From Anaerolineae bacterium (lineage in GTDB: Bacteria; Chloroflexota; Anaerolineae; J036; Brachytrichaceae): a DNA stretch of 64,000 bases. The notes under the pieces were generated by a model. It saw nothing but the letters and a program-made list of their open reading frames with translations. It was not told where the DNA came from and did not search any database. Made by a program: the position numbers and the translations under genes. Below are positions 45,092 through 52,707 of the stretch, in pieces (within the stretch, counting starts at the first letter, position 1; each line of letters starts with the position of its first letter). The stretch is from contig CANJQH010000006.1 in assembly GCA_947476335.1 (NCBI GenBank), positions 1-64,000 of the forward strand, read 5' to 3'.

Positions 45092-45146
45092 GATAAGCCA
45101 CTATCTACTATCACTATCTACTATCACTCTCCCCCCCTCGCACCCC

Positions 45147-47063
45147 ATGCCACTCACCCCCATCCCCTACACCCACGTCGCTTTCAGTGATTCATTCTGG
45201 ACGGAGCGCATTCGCATCAATCGTGAATCCACGCTGCCGACGATCTATAAGCAGCTCAAGCAAACCGGCCGCCTCGCCGCATGGGAAGGCTGGAAGAAAG
45301 GCGACCCCAATCCGCCGCACGTATTCTGGGACAGCGACACGGCAAAGTGGATGGAAGGCGCAGCCTATTCGCTCGCGCAGCACAAAGACAAAAAACTTGA
45401 ACGCACGCTCGACGGCATGATCGAACAGCTGGCGACGCTGCAGACGAAGGACGGCTACCTCAACTCGCACTTCACGCAGGTCGAGCCGAAGAAGCGCTGG
45501 ACGAATCTGCGCGATCAGCATGAGCTGTACTGCGCCGGCCACCTGATGGAGGCAGCGGTCGCGTACTTCGAGAGCACCGGCAAGCGCAGCTTCCTCGACA
45601 TCATGTGCCGCTACGCCGATTACATCGACGCGTGCTTCGGCCCGGAGAAGGGCAAGCTGCGCGGCTACTGTGGGCACGAGGAAATCGAGCTGGCGCTGGT
45701 GCGTCTGTATCGCGCCACGAACGAGCCGCGTTATCTGAAGCTGGCGCAGTATTTCGTCGAAGAGCGCGGCCGCGGAAAAATTTCTTGGGGCGCACATCCG
45801 AAATCGAAGCAGCGCTATGCCAATTACTTCGACCTCGAAGCGCAGGCGCGCGGCGATGATCCAGCGGCGTTCTGGGCGAAGAGCTACGAATACCTGCAGG
45901 CGCACAAACCAGTGCGCGAACAAGACCAGGTCGTCGGCCACGCCGTGCGTGCCGTGTATCTCTACAGCGGCATGGCCGACCTCGATCTGCTCGGCGCGAA
46001 CAACGGCGATCCGTTTCTGCCGACGCTCGAAAAGCTGTGGTCGCATGTGACTGCGCGGCGCATGTACGTCACCGGCGGCATCGGGCCGAGCGCGAGCAAC
46101 GAAGGCTTCACCACGGATTACGACTTGCCGGACGAGACGGCGTATGCCGAAACGTGCGCCGGCATCGGCCTGATTTACTGGGCGCATCGCATGCTGCAGC
46201 TCACGAGCGACGGTCGCTATGCAGACGTGCTGGAGCGTGCGCTGTACAACAACGTGCTCGCGGGCGTTTCAGCGGATGGAAAGTTGTTCAACTATGTGAA
46301 CCCGCTCGCGTCACGCGGCGTGCATCACCGCAAAACGTTTTTCTCGTGCGCCTGCTGCCCACCCAACATCGTGCGCCTGCTGGCCAGCGTCGGCAATTAT
46401 TTTTATTCAACGAGCAACGACGGAGTGTGGGTGCACATGTACGCGCAATCGGACGTGCACATCGATTCATACGGCCTGCAGATTCAGCAGCGCAGCGGCT
46501 ATCCGTGGGACGGCGCCGTGGCGCTGGCGCTGCGGCTCGAACAGGCGAGTGAATTTGTGCTGCACCTGCGCATCCCTGAATGGTGTGAGAGCAGCTTGGT
46601 GCGCATCAACGGCGGCGACGTCGAACTCGGTGCAGCGCAGATGATCGACGGCTATCTGCACATCCGCCGCCATTGGCAGGACGGTGATGTGGTCACGCTA
46701 AACCTCGACATGTCGGTGCAGCTGATGAACGCGAATCCAGCCGTGCCGCAAACACTCGGCCGCGTCGCAGTACAGCGCGGACCGCTCGTGTATTGCGTCG
46801 AACAAATCGACAACGATGCGAATCTTGATCAGCTGCTGATCTCGCGTGAAGCCGAATTCACCGAGACGACAGCCGACAACGGCACACTGCGCCTGCACAC
46901 GTCCGCACTGCGCGCGAGCGGCGCCGGCTGGGACGAGCAGCTGTATCGCTCAGCTGAGCCAAAGTACAAACGCACCGAGATCGTCGCCGTTCCCTACTGC
47001 GACTGGGACAACCGCGGACAGGGCGAAATGCGCGTCTGGCTGCGGGCGCTTCCAATGACGTAA
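45147..47063 (+). CDS. Glycoside hydrolase family 127 (beta-L-arabinofuranosidase, DUF1680)
   Basis: A 638-residue cytosolic alpha/alpha-barrel enzyme, probably releasing L-arabinofuranose. The sequence shows FWTERIRINRESTLPTIY at the start, KDGYLNSHFTQVEP, HELYCAGHLMEAAVAYF, GHEEIELALVRLYR, GHAVRAVYLYSGMADL, TGGIGPSASNEGF, the Glu region ETAYAETCAGIGLIYW, and FSCACCPPNIVR with the Cys cluster that includes the nucleophile in characterised members. ATG 45147 starts after a CT-rich spacer. It lies in the same direction as the GH2 gene. Confidence 0.9.
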   Translation: MPLTPIPYTHVAFSDSFWTERIRINRESTLPTIYKQLKQTGRLAAWEGWKKGDPNPPHVFWDSDTAKWMEGAAYSLAQHKDKKLERTLDGMIEQLATLQTKDGYLNSHFTQVEPKKRWTNLRDQHELYCAGHLMEAAVAYFESTGKRSFLDIMCRYADYIDACFGPEKGKLRGYCGHEEIELALVRLYRATNEPRYLKLAQYFVEERGRGKISWGAHPKSKQRYANYFDLEAQARGDDPAAFWAKSYEYLQAHKPVREQDQVVGHAVRAVYLYSGMADLDLLGANNGDPFLPTLEKLWSHVTARRMYVTGGIGPSASNEGFTTDYDLPDETAYAETCAGIGLIYWAHRMLQLTSDGRYADVLERALYNNVLAGVSADGKLFNYVNPLASRGVHHRKTFFSCACCPPNIVRLLASVGNYFYSTSNDGVWVHMYAQSDVHIDSYGLQIQQRSGYPWDGAVALALRLEQASEFVLHLRIPEWCESSLVRINGGDVELGAAQMIDGYLHIRRHWQDGDVVTLNLDMSVQLMNANPAVPQTLGRVAVQRGPLVYCVEQIDNDANLDQLLISREAEFTETTADNGTLRLHTSALRASGAGWDEQLYRSAEPKYKRTEIVAVPYCDWDNRGQGEMRVWLRALPMT

Positions 47064-47110
47064 GGATGTCCGTCGTCTGCCGTCTGCCGTCTGCCGTCCG
47101 TCTCAAACTC
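47064..47110. repeat. CCGTCTG tandem repeat
   Basis: Several GTCTGCC/CCGTCTG units in tandem, shared with the spacer at about 37655-37680. Confidence 0.6.
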
Positions 47111-47130
47111 TTACATACAATACAAAGCAA

Positions 47131-47628
47131 ATGCGCTATCTGACCTCCATCGGCGAGAAGACTTACAAGATCGACATCAACCGCGAAAACGAGGTTGTGC
47201 TGGACGACGTCCCACAGGTGCTTGACCTGCGGCCGATCGACGATGCCGGCCTGTATTCGATGCTCATCGACAACAAGTCGTTCGAAGCGCTCGTAGAAGA
47301 AGTTGACGGCGAATACCGCGTGCTCATCAACGGCGTGCTGTATCACGTGCAAGTGGCCGACGAGCGCGCCAAGCGACTGGCTGAAGCAGCCGGCGCATTC
47401 ACTTCGACCAACGGCGAAGCACAGATGAAGTCACCGATGCCCGGCCTGATCGTCGCTATTCCGGTGAACGAAGGCGACGTCATCAAGAAGGGCCAGGTGG
47501 TGCTGATCCTCGAATCCATGAAGATGGAAAATGAGTTGAAGGCACCGCGCGACGGCACGATCACCTCGATCAAAGTGCAGCCGCGTCAGGCGGTGGAGCA
47601 GGGGCAGGTGCTGCTCACGATTGCGTAA
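47131..47628 (+). CDS. Biotin/lipoyl carboxyl-carrier protein
   Basis: A 165-residue carrier. Residues 1-85 form a beta-rich domain (KTYKIDINRENEVVLDDVPQ) as found in acyl-CoA carboxylase alpha-subunit C-termini and stand-alone BCCP-like proteins. Residues 98-165 are the biotinyl domain with the target Lys in ESMKMENEL and the flanking MPGLIVAIPVNEGDVIKKGQ. It probably serves an acyl-CoA, oxaloacetate or methylmalonyl-CoA (de)carboxylase whose catalytic subunits are not in this window. Confidence 0.9.
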   Translation: MRYLTSIGEKTYKIDINRENEVVLDDVPQVLDLRPIDDAGLYSMLIDNKSFEALVEEVDGEYRVLINGVLYHVQVADERAKRLAEAAGAFTSTNGEAQMKSPMPGLIVAIPVNEGDVIKKGQVVLILESMKMENELKAPRDGTITSIKVQPRQAVEQGQVLLTIA

Positions 47629-47670
47629 GAAATAACTGCACAGGCCTCAGGTCGGCCCTTCTCGCGAAAT

Positions 47671-47767
47671 GTAACTACTCAGGCCAGCCATTTTTCCAAC
47701 GCGAAACACATGCGTGTTTTGCGACGGGAAATGAACCAACCCGAAGTAAACCAACCTGAGTGGATAC
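47671..47767. mobile_element. MITE family 1, decayed copy 13
   Basis: A clear left end GTAACTACTCAGGCC with the CAGCCATTTTTCCAACGCG arm; the right part is decayed to CCTGAGTGGATAC. No target duplication. It ends 10 bases before the recJ start. Confidence 0.75.
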
Positions 47768-47776
47768 CCTAAGACT

Positions 47777-50008
47777 GTGAACACGCCCACCGCACTTGCT
47801 ACCGCGCTTGGGGTTCACCCACTGATTGGGGAAGTGCTGTGGGCACGTGGCTGCCGCGATGTCGACGCGGCGCGCGCCTTCCTCGACCCAGCCTTCTACA
47901 CGCCGACGCCGCCCGAGCGGATGCCAGGCATGGCACAGCTGGTCACACGCCTGCGCGCCGCCATCGAGACGAAAGATCTGATTCGCATCTGGGGCGACTT
48001 CGACGTCGACGGGCAGACGTCCACCAGCGTATTGCTGCTCGGCCTGCACAGCCTCGGCGCGCGCGTCGATTTCACCATCCCCGACCGCGCGGTTGACAGC
48101 CATGGCCTCAACATCGCCGGCCTGCGTCAAGCGGCGGAAGACGGCGTGCGCGTGCTGCTCACGTGCGATTGCGGCATCACCGATTTCGACGCAATCGAAT
48201 TTGCCGCCTCGCTCGGCATCGACGTCGTCATCAGTGATCATCACGATCCGGAACACGACGCGGCCGGCGCATTTCGCCTGCCGGCGGCGTGTGCAGTGGT
48301 AAATCCCAAGCTGCTGCCCAGCGGACATCCACTCGGTCAGCTGCCCGGCGTTGGCACAGCGTGGAAGATCATCGAGGCGCTGGCCGGCCCGCAGCAGGCG
48401 CAGCCGCTGCTCGATCTCGTGGCACTCGGCATCGTCGCCGACGTAGCCGTGCAGAGCGGCGACACACGTTTTCTGCTACAGCGCGGGCTGGCGGAAATGC
48501 GCCAAGTGCAGCGGCCCGGTGTGCGAGCGCTGCTGCGTTCGGCCGGCCTCGATGCGCGCACACTCAACGCAGACAGCGTCTCTTTCCAGCTCGGCCCGCG
48601 GCTGAACGCAGCCGGCCGTCTGGCACATGCCAGCCTGTCGGTTGAACTGCTCACCACCGCCGATGAAGCGCGCGCAAACGAAATCGCCACGCAGATCGAA
48701 TTGCTGAATACCGAACGACGCGCGTTGCAGAAAATCGTCGAAGCTGCGGTGCTCGAGCAGATCGAGCGCGACCCGATGTTGACGCAGGCGACGGCGCTGG
48801 TGTTGCACGCACACGACTGGCCGGCGAGCATCATCGGCATCGTAGCGTCCGGCGTCGCCGAGCGCTACAAGAAACCAGCAGTGCTGATCACAGTGCAGGA
48901 GAACGGCGTCGGCCGCGCATCAGCACGCAGCGTGGCCGGAGTGGACATTCACGCAGCGATCGAGGCCACAGGGGATCTGACACTCGGCGGTGGCGGGCAT
49001 CCGATGGCAGCCGGCTTCGGCATCCGCGGTGAAAACATCGCTGCGTTTACAGCACGGCTGTGCGAGGCAGTGGCGATGCAGCAGCCGGTCGAGCAACCGG
49101 CGGACGCGCCAACGCGCGAGATTTTTCGCGTGGCATGGCACGACGCTGCGCTGCCGCTCGCCGAACAGCTCGAACAGCTGGCACCGTTCGGCGCGGGCAA
49201 TCCACGCCCGCTGCTGCTGAGCGACGGGCTGCGCCTGGTGCGCGCCGAACCGCTCGGCAAAGATGGCCGTCATCGCACGCTCCTGCTGAGCGACGGCGGC
49301 GAAACCATCACCCGTGCAGCATGGTGGCGCAGCACACACCTGCCGCTGCCGGCGCCCGGCACAACGCTGACGCTGCAATTCACGCTGCGCAAAGACATCT
49401 GGCGCGAACGCGAGCGCGCACAGATCGAAGTCGTGACGCTGCAGGAAGGCGATGTACTGAAATCCGCCAAACTCGCCGCAGGCAGTGATGCCAGCCGCTT
49501 TCGAATTCTCGATCTGCGCAGCTCGCACGAGCGCGAAGTGGTGCTGACAGCGCTGATCGCGGAGCACGGCGCAGCGAACGTATCGGTATGGCGCGTTGGT
49601 GCACAAGTGGACGAACCGCGCGCAGTGCTGGTGCTGTGGGATGCGCCGGCTGGCATTGATGAACTGCGCCATGCACTGACAGTGCTGCGGCCGGGCACGG
49701 TGGTGCTGTTGACGACGACGCCGCCACCAGCTGGTGGTGAGGACGCGCCGGCGTTCGTGCGAGAACAAGTGCTGCGCATGATGAAGGCTGCGCAGGGCCG
49801 CGGCGATTCACTCGAGGATGACGCGGTGATCGCGCGGATGGCGCGGCGCATCAATCAGCGGCCGGCGACGGTGCGCGCGGCGGTCCGTACGTGGCAGGGC
49901 GATGCGGCAGCGGCGGCGACGCTGGAGTGGCTGCTGCAGGAGACGCAGGCGTGGCGCCGTTACATGGCCGAGGCGCCGGCCGCGGCGGTGCTGGCGGACA
50001 ACGACTGA
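47777..50008 (+). CDS. recJ: Single-stranded-DNA-specific exonuclease RecJ
   Basis: A 5-prime to 3-prime ssDNA exonuclease in recombination and repair, 743 residues. DHH motifs are IWGDFDVDGQTSTSVLL, TCDCGITDF, VISDHHDPEHD, VALGIVADV; then LGPRLNAAGRLAHA, the DHHA1 motif GGGGHPMAAGFGI, and a C-terminal OB-fold-like domain plus an extra region of about 170 residues. GTG at 47777 is used as start because it sits at the beginning of the conserved N-terminus. Confidence 0.94.
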   Translation: MNTPTALATALGVHPLIGEVLWARGCRDVDAARAFLDPAFYTPTPPERMPGMAQLVTRLRAAIETKDLIRIWGDFDVDGQTSTSVLLLGLHSLGARVDFTIPDRAVDSHGLNIAGLRQAAEDGVRVLLTCDCGITDFDAIEFAASLGIDVVISDHHDPEHDAAGAFRLPAACAVVNPKLLPSGHPLGQLPGVGTAWKIIEALAGPQQAQPLLDLVALGIVADVAVQSGDTRFLLQRGLAEMRQVQRPGVRALLRSAGLDARTLNADSVSFQLGPRLNAAGRLAHASLSVELLTTADEARANEIATQIELLNTERRALQKIVEAAVLEQIERDPMLTQATALVLHAHDWPASIIGIVASGVAERYKKPAVLITVQENGVGRASARSVAGVDIHAAIEATGDLTLGGGGHPMAAGFGIRGENIAAFTARLCEAVAMQQPVEQPADAPTREIFRVAWHDAALPLAEQLEQLAPFGAGNPRPLLLSDGLRLVRAEPLGKDGRHRTLLLSDGGETITRAAWWRSTHLPLPAPGTTLTLQFTLRKDIWRERERAQIEVVTLQEGDVLKSAKLAAGSDASRFRILDLRSSHEREVVLTALIAEHGAANVSVWRVGAQVDEPRAVLVLWDAPAGIDELRHALTVLRPGTVVLLTTTPPPAGGEDAPAFVREQVLRMMKAAQGRGDSLEDDAVIARMARRINQRPATVRAAVRTWQGDAAAAATLEWLLQETQAWRRYMAEAPAAAVLADND

Positions 50009-50035
50009 CACGCAATCAGCGACCATCAGCTTCAA

Positions 50036-51166
50036 CTACTTCGCCATCGCTTTCAGCGCTTCGTACGCCGGCCGCGTGACCGTCTTCGGATACACCGGGT
50101 CGATTACCGCCCACCAATACTGCTCGTTCTCCGGCTTCCAGTCGAACTGCGGCAGCGAAAGCGCAATCATCGGGCCGATCCACGGCGTCCAGTGCATCTT
50201 TGCAAAGCGATACGCGCGTACGAGATAGTCGGCCTTCGTCTGCTCGTCGACGGCAAACCACGCATACGACGGGTTGACGCGGTCGCTCGTCCAGCCAAAT
50301 TCGAGCACCGCCACCTGTTTGGCGGCATCACCACGGCGTTCCATAATGCGCCGCAGGTCTTCGACATGGCGGAACGAGAAGAAGCGCTGCCCGCCCAGCT
50401 CGCGCACAGACGCGACGAGACCAGGGTCGGCTTCGGGCGGCGCGCGGAAACCGGGCGCATGCACACCGAGCAGGTCGAAGTACGGCGCGGCGCCAGCGTC
50501 GTACATCGCTTCGAGGTACTGCTCATCGGGCACGGCGGCCGGTGGGCTGCTGCCGGTGGGCGACAAGCCAGCGCTGATCACCAGCGCGTGCGGGTCGGCG
50601 CGGCGAATCGCCGCGGCGCAGCCCTTCAGCATGGCGACATACTCGAGCACATCCGGTGCGACGCCGCCCCATTCGCGCGCCAGGTTCGGCTCGTTCCACA
50701 CCTGATACGCCGCCACCTTGCCCTTGTAGCGCGCAGCAATCACGCCGCAAAAGTCGTAGAAATTCTGCAGGTCGCGCGGCGGACCGGCGGCGATGCCCTG
50801 GTTCAGCGGGTAGTCACGTCGATCCCACCACGGCTCGCGATCAAGTCGCACAATCAGATTGTGCGTGAAAACTTCCGTCGCTAAAAACACCACACGGTCT
50901 GCACGGCTCCAGTCGTACTTGCCCTTCTCGAGCTCGATGTCGCGCCAGGCGAAGGTCTGCTTCACCCAGTCAAAGCCCGCCTCACGGATCAGGCCAAGAT
51001 CGCGCGTGGCGATTTCTTCCTTCCACCACAAGTAAGCCTCGAAGCCGTAACTGGGCGAGGGCAGCCGCCGCGCAGGAACTGCCGTCGGAGGCGGCATCGG
51101 CGTCGGCGCGCAGGCGGCGAGGAGGCAGCAGAGGGTAATAGTGGATAGTGACAGTGATGGTTTCAT
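50036..51166 (-). CDS. GH39/GH5-like exported lipoprotein (clan A type)
   Basis: A 376-residue lipoprotein with signal helix and lipobox LLAAC. A TIM barrel is suggested by GFEAYLWWKEEIATRDLGL, FDWVKQTFAWRDIE, NLIVRLDREPWW, the acid/base Glu in YQVWNEPNLAREWGG, DLLGVHAPGF and the nucleophile region VAVLEFGWTS. It is last of three leftward genes with the same fold (52708-55539, 51228-52685). Probably acts on extracellular polysaccharide; the substrate is unknown. The signal-peptide codons overlap a TAGTGGATAGTG repeat. Confidence 0.75.
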   Translation of the reverse strand: MKPSLSLSTITLCCLLAACAPTPMPPPTAVPARRLPSPSYGFEAYLWWKEEIATRDLGLIREAGFDWVKQTFAWRDIELEKGKYDWSRADRVVFLATEVFTHNLIVRLDREPWWDRRDYPLNQGIAAGPPRDLQNFYDFCGVIAARYKGKVAAYQVWNEPNLAREWGGVAPDVLEYVAMLKGCAAAIRRADPHALVISAGLSPTGSSPPAAVPDEQYLEAMYDAGAAPYFDLLGVHAPGFRAPPEADPGLVASVRELGGQRFFSFRHVEDLRRIMERRGDAAKQVAVLEFGWTSDRVNPSYAWFAVDEQTKADYLVRAYRFAKMHWTPWIGPMIALSLPQFDWKPENEQYWWAVIDPVYPKTVTRPAYEALKAMAK

Positions 51167-51227
51167 ATGCAATGCATCCGCGCACAATTCCTGCTGACAC
51201 CAGTAACGATCACTATCCACTATCTGC
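51134..51227. repeat. TAGTGGATAGTG repeat with inverted partner
   Basis: ATAGTGGATAGTGACAGTG (from 51139) lies in the 5-prime coding end and ACTATCCACTATCTGCTCAC (about 51211-51230) upstream, forming inverted low-complexity arms across the gene start. The same pair type occurs at 44937-45127 and 58988-59090. Confidence 0.55.
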
Positions 51228-52685
51228 TCACTCCTTCCCCATCGCAGCCACTGCCTCGAAGGCCGGACGCGGCGAGCCGTTACGGCGCGTGATGCTGTAC
51301 GGCGACACGTTCGCGCTCGGATCATCCGGCTCCGGGCCGATTTTTTGGATGTAATCCAGATTGAAAATGATCGCGAATTTCACAAAGCCGCTCTCGCGCA
51401 TGATCTTGAAACCCTGCACAATCCAGTCAGCCTGCTCCTGCTCAGTGTTGTCCAGCGCAAAGTCGAAACCCGTCGGCGCAGCCTGCGCCGGTGTGCCGTC
51501 CTTGCGCTTCAGGTTTTCCATGCTCGCCCAGCCGAACTCGGTCACGCACAACGGCTTGCCCGTCTTGGCGCGGTAATCGAACAGCGTGCTCTTGAACGAC
51601 CACGAATGGTTCGGGTTATCGAACGGGCCGCGGAATTTCGCCGCCGGATCGTTATAGCCCTCGTTCCACAGTTTGTCCGGCGGCATGTTGTAACCGTTCA
51701 GATGAACGCCAATGCAGTCGACTTTGGCGGGGCCGCCGGCAGCGACGAATTCGTCGAGGTAGGCGTAGTCGTCCTTAAAAAGATCGCGGCTGCCATCGTT
51801 CTGTGAGGCACCGGTGGGAGAAAGCGCTCCCATCACCACGACGATGGCCGGATCAATTTCGCGAATGGCCGGCACGACGGCGTCGAGGAAGCGCACGTAG
51901 TCTTCAGCAGCGACCTTGCCGGACGGGATGCGCCACTCGCGATCGAGGTTCATTTCGTTCCACACTTCGATCGCCTGCACACAACCTTTGTAGCGCGCAC
52001 TGATGCGCTGAAAGAAGCGCGCGGCCTGTTGAAAGTCATCGGGCGGGCCAAGCAGGCCTGGGTCAGCAATCGAACGCAGATGCTGCGGCGCATCGATCAC
52101 GCCGAGCATGATGTTCATGCCTTTCTTGTTTGCGTCGCCCATGAACGCATCCATCAGTTGCCATTTGTAAAGCTCGTCTTTGCCGGGTGCGCTTTCATAT
52201 TCGTTCCAGCGCACCTGAGCCTTGGTCCAGTTCATCTTGAGCTGCTCGGCCATGATCGAGTTGAACATGCCGATATCGCCGACGGCCCAGTTGCTCTGAA
52301 TGCCGTAGCCGAACGACGTGGTCGCTGGGCGCGGATTCGGGCAGGCGAAATCGTCGATGCCGGCCACTTTGCCGTGCGGGTCCATCGGCACAGCGGCGGC
52401 AGGCGCCTTCGTCGCAGCAGGCACACCAGCAACCGCAGCGGCGTCGCCGGTGGCGGGCACAGGCGTGTTCGCCAGAGTGTCGACGTTCGGCGCGATGATC
52501 GTCACCTGTGGTACGAACGGCGTAACGGTCATGCCCGAGACCGATTTCCCGCTGAGCGTCTTCATCAACCGAGTGGCGCCAAAGTACACCAGCACGACAG
52601 CCAGGATGAGGGCAGCGACGACGACGAGGGCGGTGAGGATCAGCCGTCGACTGCGCCCCTGTTTGGGATCGGGGGTTGTATTCAC
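51228..52685 (-). CDS. Membrane-anchored GH-like protein (clan A TIM barrel)
   Basis: A 485-residue protein with one N-terminal membrane helix (LILTALVVVAALILAVVLVY), a Thr/Pro/Ala linker and a TIM-barrel domain. Key points are FGYGIQSNWAVGD, WTKAQVRWNEYE, GMNIMLGVIDAPQHL, the acid/base in IEVWNEMNLDREWR, VVVMGALSPTGAS, DCIGVHLNGYN and the nucleophile in CVTEFGWASMEN. It is homologous in plan to its two neighbours and lies 22 bases after the upstream gene, so one operon is likely. Confidence 0.75.
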   Translation of the reverse strand: MNTTPDPKQGRSRRLILTALVVVAALILAVVLVYFGATRLMKTLSGKSVSGMTVTPFVPQVTIIAPNVDTLANTPVPATGDAAAVAGVPAATKAPAAAVPMDPHGKVAGIDDFACPNPRPATTSFGYGIQSNWAVGDIGMFNSIMAEQLKMNWTKAQVRWNEYESAPGKDELYKWQLMDAFMGDANKKGMNIMLGVIDAPQHLRSIADPGLLGPPDDFQQAARFFQRISARYKGCVQAIEVWNEMNLDREWRIPSGKVAAEDYVRFLDAVVPAIREIDPAIVVVMGALSPTGASQNDGSRDLFKDDYAYLDEFVAAGGPAKVDCIGVHLNGYNMPPDKLWNEGYNDPAAKFRGPFDNPNHSWSFKSTLFDYRAKTGKPLCVTEFGWASMENLKRKDGTPAQAAPTGFDFALDNTEQEQADWIVQGFKIMRESGFVKFAIIFNLDYIQKIGPEPDDPSANVSPYSITRRNGSPRPAFEAVAAMGKE

Positions 52686-52707
52686 GTTAGGCCAAATCTT
52701 AATCGGT

